Shown piece by piece: positions 36,111-46,356 of a stretch of DNA of 64,000 bases (position 1 is its first letter; each line of letters opens with the position of its first letter). This DNA is from Isosphaeraceae bacterium (GTDB taxonomy: Bacteria; Planctomycetota; Planctomycetia; Isosphaerales; Isosphaeraceae). The DNA lies in the NCBI GenBank assembly GCA_021324445.1, contig JAJPJC010000233.1, positions 1-64,000 of the forward strand, given 5' to 3'. The notes beneath the pieces were generated by a model. The model ran no database searches, was not told the DNA's origin, and worked only from the letters and a program-made list of their open reading frames with translations. Made by a program: the position numbers and the translations under genes.

Positions 36111-37256
36111 TTACGAGCGAGCGTCCCCCGGGCGGGTTCGGGAGGAGAGAGGGCCGGCCGATTGGGACCGCGGACGCTCCAGGTCCCAGAGCCGGACGGT
36201 CGCATCCCTCCCCGAATACGCCAGCCAGGCGCTGTCAGGCGAGAAGACGATCGACTTGACCCAGCCGACGTGATCCCTCAGGGTGGCGCGCTCCTGGCCG
36301 GTGGCAAGGTCCCAGAGCTTGATGCAGCGATCGGCGCCGGCGGTGGCCAGGGTGCGGCCGTCGGGGGCGAAGGTCAGGGCATTGATGCCGCGTTGATGGC
36401 CGCTCAACCGGGACCGCACGGCACCCGTCGCCACATCCAGCAGGAGGACATCCCGAGGCTCCCAGGCGAACTCACTCAGGGCCAGCGTGCTGCCGTCGGG
36501 GGCGAAGGCCACGTTGGGAATCGAGTCGGACCTGGGGCCGGCCACGGTGCGCAACACGACGCCGCTGGTCGCATCCCAGAGCAGGACGCGCCCGTCCTGA
36601 CCCGACGAGGCCAGCAGTTTGCCGTCCGGTGAGAAAGTGACGCTCCGGAGCATGTCGGTATGACCGGTGAGGACCATCCGCTCCTGGGCGGAGGGCATGT
36701 CCCAGAACCGGACCGTGCCGTCGTTGGCACCCAGGACCAGGGTGCGGCTATCGGGCGAGAACGTCGCGCAGCGGTACGATCGACCGGTTTTCTCCACCAG
36801 GCGGCGATACCCCGTCCCGCGCGCCCAGATCGTCATGGACCCGTCACCTGTGGTCACCAGGAGCGAGCCGTCGGGCGAGAACGCCATCGCGAAGCGGGCC
36901 GAGTCATGGGGTAGGACGACCGGCTCGGCCTCCATCCCGGGGCTCCACGCCGCCCGATTCCAGAGCCGGACCGTGTGGTCCCAGCCGGCGGATGCGAGGG
37001 TCCGCCCGTCGGGCGAGAAGGTCACTGCCTCGATGAGCTGGGTATGGCCGGCCAAGCTCAAGCCTTCCGGCGATGACCCGTGCGGGCCGCGAAGATCCCC
37101 CGAGACGATGGCCGAGGCGGCCAGTACCAGGACGGCGACCACCAGCAACCCCCGGGTCGGGAACCGAACGCGAGTGGCCTGGATGGAGACTCGCTCCCGA
37201 ACACCATGCCTCCAAGGCGTTGATGACCGATCCGGCGAGTCGAGACCGTGTGGCAT
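36111..37256 (-). CDS. WD40 beta-propeller protein with N-terminal membrane helix
   Basis: 381 residues. A signal-anchor helix (RGLLVVAVLVLAASAIVSG, about residues 35-55) precedes seven WD40 units, for example AVTFSPDGRTLASAGWDHTVRLW, SVTFSPDGKLLASSGQDG and IVFSPDSAWLAYSGRDATVRLW. Seven units make one complete propeller, probably a periplasmic interaction scaffold. The ATG at 37256 is chosen because it places the helix near the N terminus; a longer frame reaches 37430. It is divergent from the large exported gene at 37689. Confidence 0.8.
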   Translation of the reverse strand: MPHGLDSPDRSSTPWRHGVRERVSIQATRVRFPTRGLLVVAVLVLAASAIVSGDLRGPHGSSPEGLSLAGHTQLIEAVTFSPDGRTLASAGWDHTVRLWNRAAWSPGMEAEPVVLPHDSARFAMAFSPDGSLLVTTGDGSMTIWARGTGYRRLVEKTGRSYRCATFSPDSRTLVLGANDGTVRFWDMPSAQERMVLTGHTDMLRSVTFSPDGKLLASSGQDGRVLLWDATSGVVLRTVAGPRSDSIPNVAFAPDGSTLALSEFAWEPRDVLLLDVATGAVRSRLSGHQRGINALTFAPDGRTLATAGADRCIKLWDLATGQERATLRDHVGWVKSIVFSPDSAWLAYSGRDATVRLWDLERPRSQSAGPLSSRTRPGDARS

Positions 37257-37688
37257 CCTCGAAACTCCAATGGGGGAGACGGCGAGCGACACCGGCAGCG
37301 AGCCGGCGCGACAGCGACCGCCCATCGGCTGCTGGAAGAGAGCAGCGATCGATGATGGGTTCCGGTAACAATCCAGGTGGCAAGCGATTCCGCGGTCGGC
37401 CCGTGGGCAGGGGCGAGCGGCCTCGAGCACGAACGATCGACAGTGCAGGCGCTGTCGAACCCTTGGACTCTTCTATCTCCCTGAGTCACGGCTGCACCCA
37501 GACTCGCGCCGCCATCGCCGAAGGATTTCGGGCCGCCTCAGCCGGTCGCTCTCCTCTTGGGAATTGACAATGCACGCCCGTGATCGGATCCTGAATCGAG
37601 CGGCTGCCACTCCGGTTGTGCCTGCGCCCCACGTGACGGACGCGCCCGCGCAGGGATGGGCCCGCCGAGTCCTCTGTGGAGCACGCTC
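37257..37688. other. 432-bp divergent intergenic region
   Basis: Between the divergent WD40 and carboxypeptidase-regulatory-like genes. A TTGACA is present at 37564-37569 on the plus strand, but no matching -10 follows at the right distance. I see no gene, repeat or RNA here; it should hold the promoters of both flanking genes. Confidence 0.4.
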
Positions 37689-40600
37689 ATGTCCCTGGCA
37701 TCGGTGCTGCTGTTCTGGGTCGCCCAGGCGGCTGATCCGGAGCGCGTGGTCTTGACCGGGACAGTCGTCGGTGTTGACGGCAAGCCGGCCGCCGGGGCGG
37801 AGGTCGTGCTGGCCGAGAGCGCGCCGCCCATGACCGTCTTCGTGCGAGTGTCCGGCGCGGTCCTCCGGCCGCCGGCCGTGCTGCGGAGCCGGCGGGCCGA
37901 CGCCACGGGCCAGTTCGAGGTCGAGCTGCCCGGCCGGGATCAGGTGGTCCAGCGGTTCAAGTGGCCGCTGGTCCTCTGGGCATTCGGCCCGAGGGGAGAC
38001 CTGGCGCTGCGGCCGATCCCCGAAGGCTGGCCGCCGGACGGCGAGCCCGTCCGGCTCGCGCTGGCACCGTCGAAGGCGGTTTTGTTCCGAGTGCTCGACC
38101 CGGATGGCCGGCCGATCGCCCGCGCCCGGCTGGCGCCGGCCCGGGTGCGCGGGGTCCAGGTCCCGGCCGATCTGGACGACCGGTTCGCCGCCGAGACGGG
38201 CGCGGACGGCCGGGCCGCGCTGGCCGCGGGAGCGGCCGACGAGCTCGAGCTGGTCCGCGTGACCTCGCGACCGTTCGGGGTGCAGCAGCTCCGCACGCCC
38301 CGTCCCGACGCGGAGGGCATCCGCACGCTGCGGCTGGCTCCGGCCGGCCGGGTCGAGGGGCGTATCGAAGCTGGCGATGCGCGGGCGGTCCGCGGGCTGG
38401 CCGTGCGGATGCGGACCGACGCCGACCCATCGGCCGATGTGGCCGGTGTCGGTGGCCTGGCCTGGGTCGTCACCGACGATCAGGGCCGGTTCTCGGTCCC
38501 CGCGATCGCCGCGGGGACGCTGGCCATCTCGTTCGAGCAGCACTGGGACCTGCCCTGGCGCGGCCAGGCGGCCCGCCGGCCGGTCATCACACCGGGCACG
38601 ACGACGGAGGTCACGATCCCCCTGAAGCGGGCCGTGCTGGTCAAAGGCGTGGTCCAGGAGATCAGCAGCGGCCGGCCGGTCCCCGGCGTGGGGGTGGCGG
38701 TCGTGCTGGACCATGAGACCCCCCTGGCTCGGAGCGATGCCGAGGGGAGATTCTCCGCCTACGTCGCGCCGCCCATGGTCCAGTCGTATGCCGTCGACGT
38801 GCCTCGGGGATTCTACAGCCCCTCGAACCGCGTCAACAGCCTCCCGTTGCCCGGCGGGGCCGCGGAATTCACCGTGCAGCCGGTGGGGGTGAGCCGGGGT
38901 GTTGAGGTGCGAGGGCGCGTCTTCGATGCGGGAGGGAAGCCGGTGCCAATGGCGGAGATCTCCGGCTACTACGATCTCGCGAATGGGCTCCCATGGCCAG
39001 TTCATGCGGTCACCGATCGCGCGGGACGATTCCGGCTCGACAGCATCCCGCGCGACACCACGCTCCATCTATCGGCTCGCCGCGGCGGGGCAACGACCGC
39101 CGCACCCGAGTCGATCTCGCCCGCCCAGGGTGAAGTCACCCTCAAGATCAGCCCTGAGAACGCCGTCGCGCTGGCAGGGCGCGTGAAAGACATAACGGGC
39201 GGCCCGCTGGCCGGGGCAATCGTGCGGGTCTCGGCGCGCACGCGGGGAGTGCAGCAGATCCCGATCGAGCAGTTCACCGTCGCCATCGACGACGAGGGCC
39301 GCACGATCCTCCGCACTGGCGCCGACGGGCAGTTCCGCACGCCGCGGCAGCTCCGGCCCGACCTGGAGTATCGCCTGGAGGTCGAGGTCGACGGCTACGC
39401 CAACGCGGCCACCGAATGGGTCAAGCTCGACGAGCCCAGGCATCGGTACTTCCCCGCGATCGTGCTCCAGCCGATCGCCACGACCCGCACGGTGGCTGGC
39501 CGGGTCGTCGACGCCCGGGGCCGGCCGGTCACCGGTGCCATCGTCTTCCAGTCGGGCGACGGGCCGGAGCGCACGCGCACCACCACCGACGCCGATGGCC
39601 GGTTCCGGCTGCCTGGCGTCTACCGCGAGCCGGCATTCCTCTTCGTCGAGGGAGATGGGCTCACCTTCGAGGGCCACCGGATCGGCTCGGGGGACGAGGC
39701 GATCGAGCTGAAGGTCCTGCGCGCCGGCGACCCTCCCGGCCCGCCGCTCCGCACCCTGCCGCCGGTTCTGCCACGCGAGGAGGAAAAGGCCCTGGCCCGC
39801 AGGCTGATCGAGGCGGACCTGACCCCGCTGACCGGCAAGGAAGCCACCCAAGAAACCCTCGTCCTCGTCGGCACCCTACCCCGAGTCGACCTGACCCGGG
39901 CCCTGGAGCTTGCCGAGAATCATGGCTTGCCCGACCCGTATTACGACGAGCTGCTCCGCCTCGAATGTGCCAGGTCCCTGATTGTTGAGAACCTTGAGGA
40001 GGCAGCGGCGATCGCCGAGACGCAGAAGGAACCCCGGCTCCGCTCGGAGTTCTACCGCGAGGCCAGCGACGCCGTGCCAAAGTCGGACCGGGCCCGCAAG
40101 CTCGAACTGCTCGACAAGGCCCTGCTGAACGCCCGCGCCGAGCCGAACCCCGGCTACAAGCTCGACGAGCTGGGGATGATCGGTTACCGCTTGCTCGACC
40201 TGGGTGAGACGGAGCGCGGGACGCAAGTCTTGCGCGAGGGCCAGCGGCTGGCCGATACGCTGCCGAAACCCAAGCCCGGTCAGCGCAACCCGGGATTGGC
40301 CCAGTTCCGCGGCGGGTTCGCGGCCAAGCTGGCGCGGATCGACGCCCCGGCCGCGTTCGGACTGGCGGAGGGGTACGCCAACCCGCAGGATAACTGGTAC
40401 GTTGGCGGCGTCGCGCTGGGGCTGGCCGGCCGCGAGCCGGCCGGTTCGGAACGAGCCTTGAGGATGATGTCGAACGCAGGCCGGCGCGATCGGTCGACCA
40501 TCCGGGCGGTCGGCCGGATGGTCCGGATCGACCGGGATCGCGCGCGGCGGCTTGCCGAGGCGCTCGACGACCCGAGCTCCCGGGTTGAGGCCCTGGGCTC

Positions 40601-41195
40601 GATGGCGCGGGGCCTGGCCGACGTCGACCCCAAGGCCGCCGCGGCGCTGATCGACGAGGCGTTCGGCCGGCTGGTGAAGCTGGTCGAGGAGGGCCGCGAT
40701 CGGCGGGCTCCCTTGGCCGGCTCCTGGGTTTCCGCCGCGGAGCTGCTGCCGATGGCGGAGCGGCTCGACGCCGAGCTGCTACGGCGATGCTTCTGGAAGA
40801 CCGTCGCCTTGCGACCGCCCCGCCCGGCCGGGGGCGATCCGTCCGGCCTGTTTGAACAAGGGATCTCCCGACTGGCCATCGCCTTGGCCCGGTATGACCG
40901 CGCGGTGGCCCGCCAGGTGCTCGAGCCGGCGGCCCGGCGGGTCCGCTCGCTCGACTACGGCCGCATCTTCCGGGCTCGCGAGACCTTCGCCGCCGCCGCG
41001 GTCATCGACCCGGCCTGGGCTGTCGCCTTGACCGACTCCTTGCCCGACGATGCCCCTGGCGCCGACCTGCATCCCAAGACTTCGGCGCGACGGGTCATCG
41101 CCGACGTGCTCGCCCACGGCGGCCCCCAGCGGTGGGACCACCTCGACCAGCAGTACCAGTTCTTCCGCGGCGATTCCCAGGACGATGAACGCTGA
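37689..41195 (+). CDS. Large exported protein with carboxypeptidase-regulatory-like domains and helical C-terminal region
   Basis: 1168 residues. A signal peptide (MSLASVLLFWVAQA) is followed by several carboxypeptidase-regulatory-like beta domains, marked by repeated openings such as LTGTVVGVDGKPAAGAEVVL, VRGRVFDAGGKPVPMAEISG, LAGRVKDITGGPLAGAIVRV and VAGRVVDARGRPVTGAIVFQ. From about residue 690 it changes to a helical repeat region with ARSLIVENLEEAAAIAETQ, FGLAEGYANPQDNW and DPKAAAALIDEAFGRL, resembling alpha-solenoid units. No peptidase motif is seen. The ATG at 37689 with GGAGC upstream puts the signal peptide at the start; an ATG at 37656 is possible. Confidence 0.75.
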   Translation: MSLASVLLFWVAQAADPERVVLTGTVVGVDGKPAAGAEVVLAESAPPMTVFVRVSGAVLRPPAVLRSRRADATGQFEVELPGRDQVVQRFKWPLVLWAFGPRGDLALRPIPEGWPPDGEPVRLALAPSKAVLFRVLDPDGRPIARARLAPARVRGVQVPADLDDRFAAETGADGRAALAAGAADELELVRVTSRPFGVQQLRTPRPDAEGIRTLRLAPAGRVEGRIEAGDARAVRGLAVRMRTDADPSADVAGVGGLAWVVTDDQGRFSVPAIAAGTLAISFEQHWDLPWRGQAARRPVITPGTTTEVTIPLKRAVLVKGVVQEISSGRPVPGVGVAVVLDHETPLARSDAEGRFSAYVAPPMVQSYAVDVPRGFYSPSNRVNSLPLPGGAAEFTVQPVGVSRGVEVRGRVFDAGGKPVPMAEISGYYDLANGLPWPVHAVTDRAGRFRLDSIPRDTTLHLSARRGGATTAAPESISPAQGEVTLKISPENAVALAGRVKDITGGPLAGAIVRVSARTRGVQQIPIEQFTVAIDDEGRTILRTGADGQFRTPRQLRPDLEYRLEVEVDGYANAATEWVKLDEPRHRYFPAIVLQPIATTRTVAGRVVDARGRPVTGAIVFQSGDGPERTRTTTDADGRFRLPGVYREPAFLFVEGDGLTFEGHRIGSGDEAIELKVLRAGDPPGPPLRTLPPVLPREEEKALARRLIEADLTPLTGKEATQETLVLVGTLPRVDLTRALELAENHGLPDPYYDELLRLECARSLIVENLEEAAAIAETQKEPRLRSEFYREASDAVPKSDRARKLELLDKALLNARAEPNPGYKLDELGMIGYRLLDLGETERGTQVLREGQRLADTLPKPKPGQRNPGLAQFRGGFAAKLARIDAPAAFGLAEGYANPQDNWYVGGVALGLAGREPAGSERALRMMSNAGRRDRSTIRAVGRMVRIDRDRARRLAEALDDPSSRVEALGSMARGLADVDPKAAAALIDEAFGRLVKLVEEGRDRRAPLAGSWVSAAELLPMAERLDAELLRRCFWKTVALRPPRPAGGDPSGLFEQGISRLAIALARYDRAVARQVLEPAARRVRSLDYGRIFRARETFAAAAVIDPAWAVALTDSLPDDAPGADLHPKTSARRVIADVLAHGGPQRWDHLDQQYQFFRGDSQDDER

Positions 41196-41251
41196 TCCGA
41201 TCGACGGGGAGACTCCGACGAGGCTCATCAACAGCGAACGAGAGGCGAGCC

Positions 41252-41467
41252 ATGACCAAGACGATTCGCGCGATTTACGAGAATGGGGTCTTCCGTCTCA
41301 TCGAACCGGTCGATCTGCCGGAACGGTGTGAGGTCGAAGTCGAGGTCCGCACGGTCATAGCGGAGGCGGACAAGCCCGGCCTCGACGACGTCTACGCCAT
41401 CCTCGGCAAGCGATTCGATTCGGGAGAACACGACGTCGCGGCACGACATGATCAGCATCAACCATGA
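41252..41467 (+). CDS. DUF104-family antitoxin (solitary copy)
   Basis: 71 residues of the AF2212/PG0164-like antitoxin family: RAIYENGVFRLIEPVDLPERCEVEVEV, the DUF104 beta core, then YAILGKRFDSGEHDVAARHD. A GAGGCGAGCC site precedes its ATG. Its C terminus closely parallels that of the next antitoxin (AARHDQHQP against AARHNEHQP), showing a duplication. The expected downstream toxin survives only as an 11-codon stub. Confidence 0.8.
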   Translation: MTKTIRAIYENGVFRLIEPVDLPERCEVEVEVRTVIAEADKPGLDDVYAILGKRFDSGEHDVAARHDQHQP

Positions 41468-41496
41468 GCCCGGTGTGCCTCGACATGCGTAACTGA
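41464..41496 (+). pseudogene. Stub of a second PIN-domain toxin gene
   Basis: An ATG overlaps the antitoxin stop (ATGA at 41464) and encodes MSPVCLDMRN before a TGA. The intact toxin downstream begins MSTVFLDTVG in the same overlap arrangement. The MS-V-LD match and identical junction indicate the remains of a duplicated vapC-like gene cut off after about ten codons. Confidence 0.5.
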
Positions 41497-41531
41497 CTGC
41501 CATCTGATCTTGAGAATCTGGAGAAAATCCG

Positions 41532-41753
41532 ATGGAAAAAACCATCCTTGGGACTATTCACGGCCGGATGATCGAGCTCCTGGAAGACCCCGGCCTGGCG
41601 GAGGGGCAACAGGTCGAAGTCAGGGTGATCGTGGCACCGACCGCACCGCCGCCGATGAGGGAGGGGCTAGCCAAGGTCTACGCCATTCTCGGTGAGCGGT
41701 ACTCTTCAGGCGCGACGGATACGGCCGCCCGCCATAACGAGCATCAACCATGA
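41532..41753 (+). CDS. DUF104-family antitoxin
   Basis: 73 residues: TILGTIHGRMIELLEDPGLAEG is the DUF104 core, followed by VEVRVIVAP and a toxin-binding tail ending YAILGERYSSGATDTAARHNEHQP. GGAG lies about nine bases before the ATG. It overlaps the PIN toxin by 4 bp (ATGA), so the two are translated together. It would bind the toxin and the operon promoter. Confidence 0.85.
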   Translation: MEKTILGTIHGRMIELLEDPGLAEGQQVEVRVIVAPTAPPPMREGLAKVYAILGERYSSGATDTAARHNEHQP

Positions 41754-42151
41754 GCACCGTCTTCTTGGATACGGTGGGGATGATCGCAGTCTGGGATACT
41801 ACCGACCAGTGGCACTCTGCCGCCGCAGAGGCTTATCAGAGGATACTCGCGCAAGGCCGCCAGTTGGTCACCACGGGCCTGATCTTGATCGAATGCGGCA
41901 ATGCGTCCGCCCGCCGCCCCTACCGATCACGGGTCAATGTCCTGCGGAAGCTCATGGAGCAGGAGGGCATGCTGATCGAGCCGACTCCTTCGGAGATGGA
42001 AGAGGCTTGGGCCGCCGACGACCGGGGCGAGGCGGCCCAGGCCGGGATCGTCGATCACGTTTCCTTCGTGGTAATGCGCCGGCTCGGACTGACGGAAGCA
42101 TTCACGAACGACAGGCATTTTCGGGCCGCAGGTTTCACGGTGCTGTTCTGA
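41750..42151 (+). CDS. PIN-domain toxin (VapC-like ribonuclease)
   Basis: 133 residues. The acidic residues of the PIN active site are visible: VFLDTVGMIA (first Asp), LILIECGNA (Glu), DHVSFVVMRRLG (Asp) and AFTNDRHFRAAGF (final Asp). PIN toxins cut RNA, often tRNA or rRNA. It is coupled to the preceding DUF104 antitoxin and is full length. Confidence 0.9.
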   Translation: MSTVFLDTVGMIAVWDTTDQWHSAAAEAYQRILAQGRQLVTTGLILIECGNASARRPYRSRVNVLRKLMEQEGMLIEPTPSEMEEAWAADDRGEAAQAGIVDHVSFVVMRRLGLTEAFTNDRHFRAAGFTVLF

Positions 42152-42282
42152 CGAGAAGGCTCGTGACTCGACCCCGCGGGACGCCCGTCACGAGTACGGC
42201 GGTGATCCGCAGGGCCGGGATCGGTATAATCGATCGGCAGGAACACGCCCTGGTCTGTCAGTCGTGCGGAGGCCCCTGGAAG

Positions 42283-44655
42283 ATGCGATCGCCGCGTGAA
42301 TGGTCCATGCGCCTCGGAGTCGCCCTGATCGGCTGCGGCTGGATCTTCGGGACGACCGGCCAGAATCCGGCCCGCGCCGCCCGTCCTGTCGACTTCGACC
42401 GTGAAGTCCGCCCGATTCTGTCGGAACACTGCTACGAATGCCACGGGCCCGACGCGAAGGCGCGGAAGGCCGACCTGCGGCTGGACCGCAAGGACGACGC
42501 GTTCCGCGACCGCGACGGCTACGCCGTGGTCGTGCCCGCCAAGGTCGAAGAAAGTGAGCTTGTCCGGCGCATCACCTCGCAGGATCCCGACGAGAGGATG
42601 CCGCCACCGAAATTCAAGAAACGGCTCAACGCCCAGCAGGTCGAGCTGCTCCGCCGATGGGTCGCGGAGGGAGCGAAATGGGAGGGCCACTGGTCTTATT
42701 CGCTGCCCGCGAACGTCTCGCCCCCCTCGGTGAAGGATCGGACGTGGCCGCGCAACCCGATCGATCGATTCGTGCTGGCTCGCCTTGAAGCCGAGGGGCT
42801 CTCTCCCACGCCCGAGGCCGATCGCGCCACCCTGATCCGGCGCGTCAGCCTCGACCTGATCGGACTGCCTCCGACTCCCGAGGAGGTGGATGCCTTCGAG
42901 GCCGATTGCGGCCCCGATGCGTATCCACGCCTGGTCGACCGGCTGCTCGCGTCGCCCCACTACGGCGAGCGCCAGGCGCGGCCGTGGCTCGACCAGGCGC
43001 GTTACGCCGATACCAACGGCTACGAAAAGGATGGCAGCCGCTCGATCTGGCCCTATCGCGACTGGGTCATCCGCGCCTTCAACCGGAACCTGCCCTTCGA
43101 TCAGTTCACCATCGAGCAGATCGCCGGCGACTTGCTCCCCAACGCGACGCTCGACCAGCGCGTCGCCACCGGCTTCCATCGCAACACGATGGTCAACGAA
43201 GAGGGGGGGATCGACGACGAGGAGTTCCGGGTCGCCGCGATCGTCGACCGGCTCAATACCACGATGCAGGTCTGGATGGGGACGACGATTGCCTGCGCCC
43301 AGTGCCACGACCACAAGTACGACCCTTTCACCCAGCGTGAGTATTTCCAGCTCTTCGCGTTCTTCAACAACACCGCCGACCGCGGCGGGAGCAAGGCGCC
43401 CGAGCTCGCCCTCCCCACGCCGGAGCAGGCCGCGAAGCAGGCCGAGATCCGCGCCGAGCTGGCGCGCCGGCAAGCCGAGCTCGACCACCTGGCCAAGGCC
43501 AGGTCGCCCGAAGCGAACCGACTGAAGGCGCTCAAGGACCAGATCGCCGCCTTGAAGAAGCAGGAGCAAGCGATCCATCCTACGACGACGATGGTGATGC
43601 AGGAGCTACCCCAGCCCCGCGCGACGCACGTGCTGATCCGCGGCAGCCACAACGTCAAGGGCGATCGGGTCGAGCCCGGCGTGCCCAAGGTGCTGCACCC
43701 GCTCCCGCCCAATCAGCCGGCCAATCGCCTGGCGCTGGCACGATGGCTGGTTGATCCCCGCAATCCGCTGGTGGGCCGCGTGATCCTCAACCGGACCTGG
43801 GCCCAGTACTTCGGCCGGGGGATCGTGGAGACCAGCGAAGACTTCGGCGTCCAGGGCGAGCCGCCGAGCCATCCCGAGCTGCTGGCCTGGCTCGCCAGGG
43901 AGTTCGTCCGGCAGGGCTGGGATCTGAAGGCGATGCACCGGCTGATCGTCACCTCGGCGACCTATCGCCAGGCGTCGCGGGTCACGCCCGACCGGCTCGA
44001 GCGGGATCCGTACAATCGCCTGTTCACCCGGGGGCCGCGGTTCCGCATGGAGGCGGAGATGGTCCGCGACCAGGCCCTGGCGCTCAGCGGCCTCCTGAAA
44101 CGGACCGTCGGCGGCCCGAGCGTCTTCCCCTATCAGCCCGACGGGATCTGGTTCGCTCCCTATAGCGGCGAGCGCTGGAACGAGAGCAGAGACGGCGACC
44201 AATACCGCCGGGGCCTCTATACCTTCTGGCGGCGCTCGGCCCCATATCCCGCGTTCCTCGCCTTCGACGCCCCGAGCCGCGAAGTCTGCTGCGAGCGGCG
44301 CTCGCGCACCAACACGCCCCTCCAGGCGCTGGAGACGCTCAACGATCCGGCCATCGTCCAGCCCGCCGCCGCACTCGCCCGCCGGATCATCAACCAGCCA
44401 ACAGGGACGACAGTCGAGGACCAGGCCGCTTTCGCGTTCCGCCTCGTGCTGGCCCGCAAACCGCGCGCGGCCGAGCTGCGCCCCCTGGTCGCACTGTATG
44501 CCGAGAACCTGGCACAATACCGCCGCGACCCGGCCGCCGCCGCGGCCCTGGTTGCCAGCAACTCGCCTCACGCCGGAGATCAGGCCGAGCTCGCCGCCTG
44601 GATCGTCGTGGCGAACGTGCTCTTGAATCTCGATGAGACCTTGACCAAAGGTTAG
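42283..44655 (+). CDS. Planctomycete cytochrome protein (PSCyt1-DUF1549-DUF1553)
   Basis: 790 residues, exported. After a signal segment ([17 protein letters not shown]) the PSCyt1 haem site CYECH appears in [22 protein letters not shown]1549 (PSCyt2) carries [42 protein letters not shown] and a second [12 protein letters not shown] site, and the C-terminal DUF1553 (PSD1) has [40 protein letters not shown] and [16 protein letters not shown]. The function is not established, although these genes are massively amplified in planctomycetes and linked to polysaccharide use. The start is the ATG at 42283; the ATG at 42307 is also possible. A DUF1501 gene follows after 4 bp, the standard pair. Confidence 0.9.
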   Translation: MRSPREWSMRLGVALIGCGWIFGTTGQNPARAARPVDFDREVRPILSEHCYECHGPDAKARKADLRLDRKDDAFRDRDGYAVVVPAKVEESELVRRITSQDPDERMPPPKFKKRLNAQQVELLRRWVAEGAKWEGHWSYSLPANVSPPSVKDRTWPRNPIDRFVLARLEAEGLSPTPEADRATLIRRVSLDLIGLPPTPEEVDAFEADCGPDAYPRLVDRLLASPHYGERQARPWLDQARYADTNGYEKDGSRSIWPYRDWVIRAFNRNLPFDQFTIEQIAGDLLPNATLDQRVATGFHRNTMVNEEGGIDDEEFRVAAIVDRLNTTMQVWMGTTIACAQCHDHKYDPFTQREYFQLFAFFNNTADRGGSKAPELALPTPEQAAKQAEIRAELARRQAELDHLAKARSPEANRLKALKDQIAALKKQEQAIHPTTTMVMQELPQPRATHVLIRGSHNVKGDRVEPGVPKVLHPLPPNQPANRLALARWLVDPRNPLVGRVILNRTWAQYFGRGIVETSEDFGVQGEPPSHPELLAWLAREFVRQGWDLKAMHRLIVTSATYRQASRVTPDRLERDPYNRLFTRGPRFRMEAEMVRDQALALSGLLKRTVGGPSVFPYQPDGIWFAPYSGERWNESRDGDQYRRGLYTFWRRSAPYPAFLAFDAPSREVCCERRSRTNTPLQALETLNDPAIVQPAAALARRIINQPTGTTVEDQAAFAFRLVLARKPRAAELRPLVALYAENLAQYRRDPAAAAALVASNSPHAGDQAELAAWIVVANVLLNLDETLTKG

Positions 44656-44659
44656 AGCG

Positions 44660-46114
44660 ATGAACCTGCATGAAGAAATCCTCAAGCTGCGGACGCGCCG
44701 GCAGCTCTTCAAGGATTCCATCACCGGTCTGGGCACGATCGCGCTGGCATCGCTCTTGAGCGAGGACCTGCCGGCCGCCGGGCCGGAGCGGGAACCGGCC
44801 GATCCCCTCTGCCCCAGGGCCCCGCACTTCACTCCAAGGGCCAGGAACATCATTTACCTGCACATGGCGGGCGCCCCCTCGACGCTCGACATGTTCGACT
44901 ACAAGCCGAGGCTCAACCAGCTCAATGGCGAGTACTGCCCCGAGTCCTATATCCGGGGGCAGCAGTTCGCGTTCATCAAGGGGAAGCCCAAGCTGCTGGG
45001 CTCTCCCCACCGGTTCGCGCCGCGGGGCGATTCGGGCCAGATGATGTCGGACGTCCTGCCGCACCTGGCCACGGTGGCCGACGACCTGGCGGTGATCCGC
45101 TCGATGTATACCGACCAGTTCAACCATGCCCCGGCCCAGTTGTTCATCCACACCGGGTCGGCGCGGTTGGGGCGGCCGAGCATGGGTTCCTGGCTGTCCT
45201 ACGGCCTCGGGACCGAGAACCGCGATTTGCCCAGTTTCGTCGTGCTGGTCTCAGGCAGCGCCGCACCCGACGGCGGGGCCTCGCTCTGGGGCAGTGCCTT
45301 CCTGCCGACGGTCCACCAGGGGGTGCAACTGCGGTCCTCCGGCGACCCGGTGCTGTTCCTCTCCGACCCTGCCGGGATGAGCCGTCGCCAGCGCCGGCGG
45401 TCGATCGACACGATTCAGGCGCTGAACCAGCTCCAGCTCGAGACGGTGGGCGACCCCGAGATCCTCACCCGGATCGCGCAGTACGAGATGGCCTACAGGA
45501 TGCAGGCCAGCGTCCCGGAGCTCATGGACATCGCCCAGGAGCCCCCGGCGGTCCACGCCATGTACGGCACCCGGCCCGGTGAGAAGGCGTTCGCCAACAA
45601 CTGCCTGCTGGCGCGCCGGCTCGTCGAGAGCGGGGTGCGCTTCGTCCAGCTCTACCACTGGGGCTGGGACCAGCACGGCAACGACCAGTCGAACGACATC
45701 CGCTACGGGCTGATCAACCGTTGCCAGGAGACCGACCGGCCGATCGCCGCCTTGATCCAGGACCTGAAGCAGCGCGGGCTCTTCGACGAGACGCTGATCG
45801 TCTGGGGCGGCGAGTTCGGCCGCACCCCGATGAATGAGGAACGCAACGGCTCGAAATGGCTGGGACGCGACCACAACCAGCACGCCTTCACGATCTGGAT
45901 GGCCGGAGGCGGCATCAAGCGGGGCATCAGCTATGGCGCGACCGACGACCTGGGCTATCATGCCGTCGAGGACCGCATGCACGTCCACGACCTCCAGGCC
46001 ACCATCCTCCACCTGATGGGACTGGACCACACCCGGCTGACCTACCGCTTCCAGGGCCGGGACTTCCGGCTCACCGACGTATTCGGAAAGGTCGTCAAGG
46101 AGCTGCTCGCCTGA
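44660..46114 (+). CDS. DUF1501 domain-containing protein
   Basis: 484 residues with a Tat-like N terminus ([23 protein letters not shown]) and the alkaline-phosphatase/sulfatase-like fold of DUF1501: [76 protein letters not shown] and GRDHNQHAF. It is the usual genetic partner of the preceding cytochrome protein and begins 4 bp after it with AAAGG upstream. The two probably act together outside the cytoplasm; substrate unknown. Confidence 0.92.
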   Translation: MNLHEEILKLRTRRQLFKDSITGLGTIALASLLSEDLPAAGPEREPADPLCPRAPHFTPRARNIIYLHMAGAPSTLDMFDYKPRLNQLNGEYCPESYIRGQQFAFIKGKPKLLGSPHRFAPRGDSGQMMSDVLPHLATVADDLAVIRSMYTDQFNHAPAQLFIHTGSARLGRPSMGSWLSYGLGTENRDLPSFVVLVSGSAAPDGGASLWGSAFLPTVHQGVQLRSSGDPVLFLSDPAGMSRRQRRRSIDTIQALNQLQLETVGDPEILTRIAQYEMAYRMQASVPELMDIAQEPPAVHAMYGTRPGEKAFANNCLLARRLVESGVRFVQLYHWGWDQHGNDQSNDIRYGLINRCQETDRPIAALIQDLKQRGLFDETLIVWGGEFGRTPMNEERNGSKWLGRDHNQHAFTIWMAGGGIKRGISYGATDDLGYHAVEDRMHVHDLQATILHLMGLDHTRLTYRFQGRDFRLTDVFGKVVKELLA

Positions 46115-46308
46115 GCGAAGGCCAGTCGTAGCGGCCGCGCCTCGCGGTGGAAGGTTGCCGGCAAGGATGACCTTGCACAGCATCTCTGCTTCATCTCGGA
46201 TCGACGAGACGATGGTGGTGGCCCAGGCAGTTCCTTCGGGCAGATCGGGAAACCACGATTTTTTGACATTGCGGGACCACGCTGATCTCGATCTAATGAC
46301 ACTCTTGG

Positions 46309-46318
46309 GACAATTGTC
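46309..46318. promoter_or_regulatory. Short palindrome upstream of the permease gene
   Basis: GACAATTGTC is a perfect 10-bp dyad 38 bp before the permease start, in the otherwise gene-free stretch 46115-46356. It could be an operator half-site pair, but no regulator is linked to it. Confidence 0.25.
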
Positions 46319-46356
46319 AGAGAGAGTGGAGCCGGGGATTGGCCGGTGGGAGCCCG

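Noticed and set aside
46263-46300. TTGACA at 46263 as promoter of the permease gene
   Set aside because: No acceptable -10 sequence lies 16-18 bp downstream; the closest TAATGA is 25 bp away.
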